Of a DNA stretch of 64,000 nt, positions 23,095 through 32,598 are shown piece by piece. Below the pieces are notes generated by a model that had not been told where the DNA came from, did no database searches, and worked only from the letters and a program-made list of their open reading frames with translations. The position numbers and the translations under genes were made by a program. Numbering within the stretch: the first letter of the stretch is position 1; every line of letters begins with the position of its first letter. Source of the stretch: Dillenia suffruticosa (lineage: Eukaryota > Streptophyta > Magnoliopsida > Dilleniales > Dilleniaceae); NCBI GenBank assembly GCA_033439265.1, contig JAVTVX010000034.1, positions 15,328,501-15,392,500 of the forward strand, read 5' to 3'.

Positions 23095-25545
23095 TCGTTC
23101 CCGAAACTAAAAGAAAACCATACAAGGAAAGAAAAACTACACAGTGAACAACTGAGGATACTATCCCCTCATAGTCTCCTCCGGCTCCTAGGTCTCCTCC
23201 TCGACTTGGTCGCTCTGCCACAAAACACGAACTAACGGGACTTCTTTGCTCCGCAATCTCCTAATCTGGCTGTCAAGGATGGCCACGGGCTGAACAAGTA
23301 AGCTCAAATCCTCCCGTAGCTCAACTGGTGGTGGCTCTAGCACATGTGAAGGATCCGGCATACACTTCCTAAGTACTAAGATATGGAAGACATCATATAT
23401 GCGTGATAACTCCTCGGGTAGCTCCAATCTATAAGCCACACTCCTGATCCTCTCAAGGATACGGAATGACCCAACATACCTGGGGCTCAACTTACCCCGC
23501 TGCCTATACCGAATCACCCCTTTCCAGGGTGAGATTCGCAAAAATACCATGTCTCTAACCTCAAACTCAAGTGGTCTCCACCTCCGATCCGCAAACATCT
23601 TCTGCCGACCCTAGGCAGCCTTCATCTTCTCGCGGATGATCCTCACCTTCTCCTTCGTCTTCTCAACAAGCTCAACGCTGCTAAGTTGCCTCTCAACTAC
23701 CTCGTCTCAACACAGAGGAGTCCTGCATCTCCTCCCATACAAAGCCTCACATGGCGGCATCCCAATGCTCGCTGGTAGCTGCTATTATAAGCAAACTCCA
23801 CTAATGGCAAATGTCGATCCCAGCTAGCATGAAAATCTATCACGCAGGCTCTCAACATATCCTCGAGCGTCTGTATGGTCCTCTGTGATTATCCATCAGT
23901 CTGAGGATGATAAGTTATGCTGAAATTCAGTCTTGTTCGGTCTGAAACAATCGACACGGGTACTCCGTGCAATCGGACAATGGTGTCAATGTAGAGGCAT
24001 GCCAACGCCTCCAATGAATGATTACTGTGGATGGGGATAAAATGTGTAAATTTGGTGAGTCGATCGACAATCACCCAAATCACATTGTGCTGTGCAGAAG
24101 TCCGCGACAATCCCATCACGAAGTCTATAGTAATATGCTCCCATTTTCACTCAAAAATGGAAGAGGCTGTAACTTGCCTTCTAGTCTCTGATACTCGGCC
24201 TTCACCTGCTGACATACCAAGTATCGAGCTACAAACTCTGCTCTCTCCCGCTTCATACCCGACTACCAATAGCTACCTCTGATAGTCCGGTACATCTTTG
24301 TACCCCCGGGATGCATAGCATATACTGAAGAATGAGCCTCCTCAAGGATGGCTCGTCGAAGATCAGCCTCGGCTGGGATTCACACCTTGTCTCGAAATAC
24401 CACGAGTCCATCATTACAGACTCGGAAGTCTCCGCCCTCTCCACTGTGGATCCTGTCGTGAATACCTCAGAGTTCCTCATCAGATCCCTGAAGCTTCCTA
24501 ATGCGATCGAGTAACGTCAACCGCACCTTGAACCTGGCTAGCAGTGCTCCCTGACTATCGCTAGCCAAACTGACTCCTAAAGCACGGAGTCCCACCAAGT
24601 AAGAGACATACACTCTCTCTGTTGTCTGAGAAGAAGGAGCTAAAAACGTCCGGCTCAAGACATCTGCCACAACGTTCGCCTTGCCCGGGTGATAATCAAT
24701 AATCAAATCATAGTTCTTCAGTAACTCTAACCATCACCTCTGCCTGAGGTTCAACTCTTCTGAGTGAACAAGTATTTCAGGCTTTTGTGATTAGTGAAGA
24801 CCTTACAGGTTACTCCATAAAGATAATGCCGCCACATTTTTAATGCAAAGACTATGGTTGCCAACTCCAAATCATGAGTAGGGTAGTTCAACTCATGCTT
24901 CTTCAACTGTCGAGAAGCATAAACAATCACCCAATCATCCTGTATCAAAATGCAGCCCAATCCCTGCCTGTTGGCATCGCTGTAACAACATACTCTCGGC
25001 TGCTAGTGGGGAGAGCTAAAACTGGTGCCGACATTAGTCGTCGTTTGAGTTCCTAAAAGCTCACCTCACAGTGATCGTTCCAAATGAACTTGATGTCCTT
25101 CCGCGTCAATTTGGAAAGTAAAGCAGCGATCCGTGAGAATCTTTCTACGAACCGCTGGTAATACCCTGCTAGACCTAGGAAACTCTGAACCTCGGTCACT
25201 TCTGCAGCTGCTCCTACCTCAGTATGGCCTCAACCTTCTGCGAATTAACATAAATACCCTCCGCAGAAACAATATGGTCAAAAAAACCAATCTGCCTCAA
25301 CCAAAATTCACACTTGGTAAATTTGGCATACAATTGTCGCTCGCAGAGAATCTACAAGACCGCCCAAGGTGCTACGCATGCTCCTCATCGCTCCATGAGT
25401 ATACAAGAACGTCGTCAATAAATACAATGACGAACCGATCCAGAAAGTCGTGGAAAACCCGATTCATCAGATCCGTAAAGGCAGCCAGTGCGTTGGTTAG
25501 CCCAAATGGCATCACCAAGAACTTGTAGTGTCCATTGCGGGCGCA
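23095..25545 (-). pseudogene. Chromovirus pol remnant: RT (partial), RNase H, integrase, chromodomain
   Basis: Minus-strand blocks in order: [38 protein letters not shown] (25530-25390, the catalytic FIDD box is kept); RNase H with [22 protein letters not shown] and [18 protein letters not shown] (24925-24760); DYHPGKANVVADVLSR (24700-24650); integrase NVIWVIVDRLTKFTHFIP...LHGVPVSIVSDR then TRLNFSITYHPQTDG (24090-23890), where about 14 residues between SDR and TRLNFS are missing in frame; and the C-terminal PWKGVIRYRQRGKLSPRYVG...FHILVLRKCMPDPSHVL (23530-23340), with the chromodomain start ILDSQIRRLRSKEVPLVRVLW (about 23282-23220). In the chromodomain the TGG of the conserved WE is TAG. Several frameshifts. 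Dead element. Confidence 0.88.
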
Positions 25546-25807
25546 GTGGTAAGGTAACAGTGGTAATGGGCAGTAATTTAGTGATAACCGATGATAAAAA
25601 TAGTAATTTTTTTGACACTTGTGATAACCAAGGATAAAAGAGAGTAACATTACTAACCTAATATGATAATAAAAGAGAGTAACATTTTCTAATACTTGTG
25701 TAACCGACAATACAAGTTAATAACTATAACGATACAAGACAGTAACCATGTGGTAACCGATGATACAAGACATGCTGATACAAGATAGTAACCATGTGGT
25801 AACCGAC
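25546..25807 (-). repeat. Right subterminal repeats of the outer CACTA, inner part
   Basis: Units such as 'gataaccgatgataaaaatagtaa' and 'gataaaagagagtaacatt' are the reverse complement of the left array at 7830-9200. The chromovirus fragment truncates it on the left and the solo LTR interrupts it on the right. Confidence 0.75.
25803..25807. repeat. Target-site duplication ccgac (left copy)
   Basis: The five bases before the solo LTR are ccgac. The same five follow it at 28932-28936. Removing the LTR and one copy restores a subterminal-repeat junction, 'taaccgacagtaac'. Confidence 0.85.
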
Positions 25808-28800
25808 TGTCACGCTCCAAACCGGGGTCGTGAGCAGCCACCCGTTACCCTGGATGCCGACTGTATTTTTACAAAAAATCGGACAGAATCTCCCCATATT
25901 TCGGAGGTCTCCCAAGTACAATTTGACCTGTATATCCACATTCATCCTGTAAAATAAACAAATAGCCATCTCGACCTCTCCAAAATCAATCATTGCCACA
26001 GCCAACATCCAGAACAACGCAAGTCTATAAAATTTTCCAACAGACCTTTACTGTCATGCTCAACTAGAGCATAAGCAGCTGCCACACCGAGCGGATCTAA
26101 ATTCTACGCATATATAAAATAAATTTCCAAGTTATTTTTAAATATTCACAAATACCTCAATGCAATGAAATAAATCAATACGAGAGTTTAACGAATAAAT
26201 GTCCATAATTTATACAGTCATCCCATAAAAAAATTTTGATAAATACATTGGTCAAACTAAAATCTCCAATACATAACGATATCACCAATCATCGTAGCGG
26301 AAGAGATGAAAATATCTATACCCAAACCCACTGATATCACATTCGCGTCACAATTATACAAACCCAACAATACCTTCTCGGTCCAACACTAATCCTGTGG
26401 GAAAGAAAGCGAGAGGTGAGTATCTATGGGAGAATATTCAGTAAATGAGGGGATTGATATCATACTATCAATATCGAGGGTAAACTTGGAGTGTCAAAAC
26501 ATGAAACACAATATCAAGTATGGGAAAAATAACGTACTGTTTCAACAAATCAGATATTATCAGGCACACATTTGAAAATAACATATGCATCCAATGTGGA
26601 AATCAATTCATAAAGAGCCGGCCAATCAAACAACCCCGGCAATGGTCTACCTCAACCAAGGATGGCACATTGGGGGTTTTTCCAATTGCAAGTATTAAAT
26701 AATGGTTCTCTGCCCCAATGTTGGCCACAGACTACTCAAACTAGCCTATAAATAATAATAATGTACATATAACTAGTCGGCCGTGTATGGTGCCCCCGCC
26801 TGGTGCTAGACGGAGCCGTACTCAATGTCCTCTCCGATGAGGGTCAACCTGGGATACCCATACACATGACGATCTGACGGATACCTCCGGTCGAAGCGTA
26901 TCCGGACACAAGGGGTGTCTCTACCAGATGTCCTTCGTAGCTACGGATACTATAGGAAGTATATCACAATATCATATCGGCTGGGCACGTAGCCCCATGC
27001 ATCCCATCCCATGTCGGCCGGGCATATAGCCCCATTTATCATATCATAATGTCGGCCGGGCATACAGCCCAAATATATAAGTAAATCCATTTAAAACCAT
27101 GTGCCAATGCAGTGGAAGTATTAAAACATGTCAATATGTCGAAAATGTGGCACAATATTCAGTTATCAAAACTCATGGCTGCATATCAATAAAGTCAGAA
27201 ATTAAGACACTCTAAAGGTCACAAAACATTTCATAAAATATTCGAAAGTTCTAACAATCCTATATTTGCAGAAACATGTCATTTAAAAAGTATTTTTAAA
27301 ACATGATTTTCAATCAATAGCGAATGTCAAAACCCTACTCACTGTTCTAGCGAGGATGGTCACTCCCTATTTTCAAAACAAATTCAATCTGATTTCTCGA
27401 GTCTCCAAAAAGATCAACCTAATCAGATCATTAAAATTTAATATCAATTTCTTAAGCATCTTTAGGGTTTATCCATTTTCATAATACTGAGATCGTATTT
27501 AGATTGCCTATATGCAAAATAACTTATAATAAAAACGATTTCAATCATCCCTAAGCTTTGATCACCATTTTTAAGCTACCCTTCTTCATACATACTATTT
27601 TGCCAATTAACTACTCAAAATAACCTAAGAAAGACATGAAATGTACAATATCCCCCACTTTACGGCTCATTTCATTCCAACCCTACAACCCAGATACTTT
27701 CATGCATATTTCAAAGTTTAACTCTAAGGAAAACTATTTGAATTAACTCGACATGATTTTATAATTTTATAACATACTTCTTTCGTATCAGACCATCTAG
27801 TTTCTACAACATTCTATACTTAACCTTCAAAATCACATATAATTATTTTAGAAATTGTATTCTATTCGCATTCTACCTACACTTTAAACATATACAGAAC
27901 CTTTTATCTTAGATTCAATCCTAGATTCATTCAATTTATCAATTAGAGTCGAAATCTCCTCACCTAGGGTTTTCTCGAAACGCAGAGTTTCGTCCGAATG
28001 TCTCTTCGGTCACTCCAAAGTCTGTAGTGTTTCCTATCAAAATAAGATTTATTTGTTAGATCTAAACACTTAGATCAGAATCAAAACTCTAAATTAGTTA
28101 CCTGCGTGGAGGTTCGTGGACTGTCACGGGCCATCGCGGGCTCGTAGGTTCTCGGGTCAGTGGGCTTCGGCTAGCAGGTCGCTGGTCTGCAGGCCAGTGG
28201 GCTAGTAGGCCTTCGACTGATGGGCCTACAGGCAGTGGGCTTCGCAGGAAAGTGGGCCAGCGGCCTCGCGGGCTAACGGGCCAATAGGCTGGCGGGCCTA
28301 CGGGCCGGCAGTGGCTCGCTGGCTGCAATGGCTTGCGGGCTGGTGCTCTTGCGCTGGCTTGCACTGGTGGGCGTTGGTATGCTGAAGTGCGCTGGAGCGT
28401 GCCCGTGCGCTGCTGCGCGCCCGTGCTCTGCTGCGCGCCCGTGCCCGTGAGCTCGTGCGCAGGCACACTGTGGCGAGCTCAAGCTATGGCACGCTCGCTC
28501 AATCGCGTGCTCGCGCGCTTGCTAGATCGCGCGCTCACGCTGTAACGTGCAGGCGGGAGGACGCGCTGTGGCTCGCTCGCGTGCAAAGGCGCTGGGTTGA
28601 GCTCGCGGAGGCTCGCGGGAGGAGATCGCGAGAGGGAGAGAAAGAAACAGTGGGATAGAGAGAGAAAGAGACAGTGGGTGAGAGATAGAGAGAGAAGGGA
28701 GAGAAGTAAAGGGAGAGGGTAGCGGCGATGGCGGTGGCGGTGGCGGAGGAAGACGCGGAGCAGCGGTGGAGGGTAGAGAGGCGCCGCGGGAAGATGAAAA

Positions 28801-28931
28801 GTCGGGAGAGTAAGAGAGAGAGAGAGAAAAAGGGGTTAGGATTTTAACCCTAATCCCAAATTGGGGACGTAGCGTTTTGCCCCAAAACGCTGCATCTCCA
28901 ATCCTTTTTTTTTTTTTTTTTTGGTGTTACA
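25808..28931 (-). mobile_element. Solo LTR of a gypsy chromovirus (3124 bp)
   Basis: It runs from TGTCACGCTCC to GTGTTACA on the plus strand with perfect ccgac target duplications and no internal domain, so it is a solo LTR left by LTR-LTR recombination. It shares its middle third with the LTR at 19681-23068. The element-5' part (28120-28800) is GC- and CpG-rich with repeated 'ggcctgcgggct' and 'gctcgcgcgc' words and then an AGAGAG-rich tract. The long frames there (28098-28658) come from this repeat and are not genes. Confidence 0.88.
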
Positions 28932-29204
28932 CCGACAGTAACTTATACTAAAACATAAGGTAACCGACAATATTACTGTAACGTTTTTCAATCCTTGTGA
29001 TAACCGATAATAAAAGCAGTAATTTATACTAACACATGTGATAACTGCGTGGCAATTGACGATAAAAGATAGTAACATTTCCTAACACATTTGATAACTG
29101 ACGATAAAAGATTATAATTTTTACTAAAACTTTTGAAACCAATTATAAAAAACAGTAATTTTACCAACAATTTTCTAATTGTCACTAAAAATCAATCATA
29201 AGCT
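28932..29204 (-). repeat. Right subterminal repeats of the outer CACTA, outer part
   Basis: Continues the array interrupted by the solo LTR: 'gtaaccgacaat', 'gataaccgataataaaagcagtaa', 'gacgataaaagatagtaacatttcctaacac'. It leads directly into the terminal inverted region. Confidence 0.78.
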
Positions 29205-29354
29205 CCAACGGTTATCAGAACTGTCGAGATAAATCTATTCCGATTAGTATATAGCCAACTGAAGGCGTATCCGTTGGAGAAGGTTCTACAGACAGTTTTA
29301 GTATGTTTAGCAAACAGTTTTCGTTCGTCTGAATAGTGCATTTATTTTGTAGTG
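29205..29354 (-). repeat. Right terminal inverted region of the outer CACTA
   Basis: The reverse complement starts CACTACAAAATAAATG and matches 7679-7830. The last five bases TAGTG are the intact CACTA terminus. Confidence 0.82.
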
Positions 29355-29379
29355 AAAGGAGAATGAAGATGGATCACAA

Positions 29380-30020
29380 AAGAACAACTCTAAATATGAG
29401 AACAGGCTAAGAGACATCTGTTAATTTTTTGTTGACTGCCATTTGGTAAGAGATTAAGTTACGTGGGGAACAATGCAAGAATGGAGTCTAGAGGAGTTTG
29501 CATTTGTAAATTGAAAGAAACATAATCCGACATTTGACCATTCTTTTTACACCTTAGTAAAGTGGTGTTGTAGTAAGATGAAATACGATATTGTTGGATA
29601 TGACAAAATCTATGATAGCGTAGATTAATTTTACGATTTTCTTTTCGGGAGTTGTCTTGTTAACTACGAGTTATATTTTAAACAAAGTATCTTCAAAATC
29701 AGTATCATTAACATTATATGAACTTTAGACCGATAGCAAGCGGAGTTTGAATAACCTCATATCTTGGGGGATCGACCATCTGTACTTAAGATTTCTAATA
29801 AGTTTAGAAAAATGGGTTTTCGTAAAAGTAGAAGTATTTTTATAGGATACTCCAACCAGTTTAAAGTTAAGAGTTCATTGGTGAACGAGAAGATGATATT
29901 GTAGTAGAGATTAGATCATGGATGTCATATTTGTGGAGAATGAATTTCCCAGTAGAAGTAACATGAAAGACATAGAGCATTTATTTGAATTAGTTAATGC
30001 AAAGGTTGGCTCTGTTTATG
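29380..30020 (+). pseudogene. Ty1/copia integrase fragment
   Basis: Plus-strand blocks with stops: TP..SGVV (about 29550), DMTKSMIA and VVLLTTSYILNKVSSKSVSLT (29600-29710), LYEL.TDSKRSLNNLISWG (29715-29770), KISNKFRKMGFRKSRSIFIGYS (29788-29855), and VIFVENEFPSRSNMKD (about 29915-29965). This is the second half of a copia integrase core plus its C-terminal region, in the order expected for TNT1/RE-type elements. Nothing else of that element adjoins. It begins within tens of bases of the outer CACTA's right end. Confidence 0.75.
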
Positions 30021-30137
30021 GTAGATCATTGGAATGATATTGATTCTAGTGGGTGAGATTTAAATTCTAATTACCTAACTAAGTCACAAACTCAAAAAAG
30101 TATAAGGAAAAGTATGCCCAAATATTATTTTTGAAAT

Positions 30138-32598
30138 AAAAGAGTAAAATACAACCTAGAGGGGGCGATTAGGTTGTTTGAGGTTGTATGGTACTTTTTA
30201 AGAATTTGGAGATTTTACAATTTTTGTAGGATACAAGTGATATATAGAAATTGAAAAGTCAAGAAAACTGAGTACTCAAAGAAGATGAGAATGAAAAGAA
30301 CAGGAATCAGAGCACACAAAATTTTATAGTGATTTCACCAAACCCGGTATACATCTACTCTCCGACAATATTTTGGATTTTTCACTATTATCTCAATAGT
30401 ATAAACTTGATTACAAGTTTAAGTTATACCTGTACAGTGTTTATCTACAAACACTAACTTCATATCCTAATATAGGTTGATTTTCCCTCACTAAACCCCA
30501 AATGGTGAATCCCTCAATGGTTTTTGACAATTTCAAAACAAGAGAAGTAAAATGTTGCAGAAGGTAAGGCTACAATCCTCAGATATAACAAAATAAGAAC
30601 TCACATTAGATTGCACTCCAACAAAAAGTTTGAATGAAAAACTGAGTGCCGTGAAGAGAAAATAGAGCAATGAATGCTATGAGATCATGGTTGTTCAGAA
30701 TACTCCAGTCGTCATATCTCATCTTTGGTATTTATTGTGGTATTAAAGAGATTTGTTGAAGAGTTATTGAAATCGAACGTTGCTCATTAATGTCCATCAA
30801 TTAATATTCTACAACAGTATCCATTTTTCACAATGAAGCTCCATTCTCCCACTGGCGCTACTTCCATATTAACCAATTAAAGTTCATTTATACTGCATTT
30901 GAATGTTACTTTTGATCGAAATAGAAATATTCAGAGATTCAGAAAAATAAGATGATCGTAGAGTTCAAATTTGTTTCAAAAATTTATTTTCTGACAATTT
31001 TGGGTCAACACATTTAAATGGCACATCGACCTGAATTTAAAAATTCAGTGTTGTGTCTATGACTAAACAGGTCGACAAGAGCATATACCAAATTAAATAG
31101 GTTGACACACAGAGTTAAATTGGTCGATATATTATTATGTGTTGACATGTTTCCGGTGGACATCGACATGACATTTTTTGAAAATCAATACCCTAGGTCA
31201 ACAAGCTTTAATTATACATCGACATGGTCCTGTGTACTTACAAAATTTGTGGACCTATGCAGATGAATTGGTTGATGTACTTACGCATGTCGACGGATTA
31301 AGAATAGATCGATATTTGATCTTAAAGAGTCAGTTAATATTAGGTCGACAAGTTTACTGTACACATCGACATGTTACTAAAAATTGATGGACCTGTCTTC
31401 TAAAATTGGTCGATGTGTTAGGATATGTCGACAAGGTCAAACATCAGTCGACATGTCTTAGTCTTACATCGACATGCTTTTATGCTCGTATAAAATTGGT
31501 GAACATGACTTATAAAATTGGTTGATGTTTGTTTTATGTCGACAAGCCCAATAGCACAGGTCATTGTGTGTCTATAAAGAAACAAGAAAAAAGGTCGATA
31601 AATTATCAGGCATGTTGACCTCCTTAGATTTTTGCCTAGTGTATGTCGATGTGTTCTGAAGGTGGGTCGCTATCCTTTTAAAATTCGTCGACATGGTAAT
31701 TGAAATTTGTCCACATGACACTGTTTAGGTCAATGTGTTCTAAGAGATGTCGACATATTTTTACTTAAACAGTGCATTGTGTTTGTTTTGTTCAGGTCGA
31801 TAAGGTTACATATCAGGTCGATATGTCTAAGGTGAAACTAAAATTGGTCGACATAGATTTTAAAATTGGTGGATCTAAGGGACATGTCAATGTGTGTGAA
31901 GATTAGGTCCACCGGAAGTGGTTGAAACTCCTTCAGGTTTACATAAAGTATGCGCGGGTCGATAGGACTAATTTCTAACTTTATTTACATTATAATAATG
32001 TCCGTATTTTACATTTTACATTTTACATTTCCATTTATTTAAGATATTACATGTAAATAAGGAAACACTCCCCATTTGTATTCAATAAAAAATCTTTCAA
32101 AATCTAAATTTTTAAAAATAAAAAGTCAACTCTCATTTCAAAGAACAAAATTTCGATTTTGATTTCTGGATGAATTTTGTTTGGAGGATTAACGAGTTAG
32201 CAAAATTTTAAAAAATATGTTTTAACCTAATTGATATATGGAGAACATATACTAAAAATTTTTATTCTCATTTTCTTAATATTTCAAAAACTCATATTTT
32301 TGAGTAGTTAGACTCTGACGGATAGGTCAGAAACTAAAGTATTTTATTTCTATCTAACTTCCTCACTTGAGTAGCACTATTATCCCACTATTGATAATGA
32401 GTCGTTTCTCCTTATTATATGATTATTTTTCAATATTCTCAAGTGTTGACTATCTTTACATATTTTCTCCATATGCATTATTATCTTTTTTTTTGTGAGT
32501 CAACTATTTCTTATGTTTTAGCTAACATACTCCAAATTCGTTCCTTGATCAAACTTATCATGTTTTGTTTATCGTCAAAACCTATATATATGCTAACA
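30138..32598 (-). repeat. 3' LTR of the SIRE-like element
   Basis: On the element's strand it starts TGTTAGCATATATATAGG at 32598 and ends with CCTCTAGGTTGTATTTTA near 30138. The last 0.8 kb matches 38168-38990 closely ('ttttatagtg.tt.caccaaacccgg', 'ttgattacaa.tt.aagttatac', 'gaatgctatgagatcatggttgttcagaatac'). Positions 31020-31960 hold a dense array of GTCGAC-centred motifs. A microsatellite-like 'ttttacattttacattt' occurs at 32013-32028. Confidence 0.75.
31020..31960. repeat. Array of GTCGAC-core short motifs inside the LTR
   Basis: Words such as 'ggtcgacaag', 'catcgacatg', 'ggtcgatgtg' and 'gtcgacatg' recur every 20-40 bases, many followed by 'aaaattggt'. Because GTCGAC is palindromic, the array reads similarly on both strands. 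A related array of 'gtcgacttg' and 'caagttgact' sits in the LTR fragment at 5460-5790. Confidence 0.7.

Larger units (their letters stand above)
19681..25545 (-). mobile_element. Partial Ty3/gypsy chromovirus (Tekay/Del-like), 3' part only
   Basis: On the minus strand this reads truncated reverse transcriptase, RNase H, integrase with chromodomain, polypurine tract and 3' LTR. The 5' LTR, gag, protease and the first part of reverse transcriptase are absent. The sequence stops near 25545, where the outer CACTA's subterminal repeats begin. The 5 bases left of the LTR are tctgc; no matching copy is found at the truncated end. Confidence 0.85.
7679..29354 (-). mobile_element. Large composite CACTA (En/Spm) transposon with nested insertions
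   Basis: The left end begins tACTACAAAACAAATG (first base of CACTA mutated) and the right end finishes ATTTATTTTGTAGTG. Read inward, the two ends stay alignable for about 150 bp with at most a one-base gap. Shared blocks include ACGAAAAYTGT, TAAAACYGTC, TYGGRATAGAYYTATC and ACCGTTGGAG. Both ends then run into the same A/T-rich subterminal repeat in opposite orientations. The genes inside are on the minus strand, so the 5' end is on the right. Flanking triplets are aat and aaa, so the 3-bp target duplication is imperfect. At 21.7 kb it is unusually long because at least two gypsy pieces, and probably an inner CACTA, inserted into it. Confidence 0.82.

Noticed and set aside
25372..25710. 112-codon minus-strand frame as a single protein
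   Set aside because: Its first 50 or so residues are CACTA repeat sequence and only the rest is chromovirus RT. The fusion is a breakpoint artefact.
28098..28658. Overlapping long frames rich in Ala, Arg, Pro and His on both strands
   Set aside because: They come from the GC-rich internal repeat of a solo LTR and have no family signal. Open frames on both strands are expected in such repeats.
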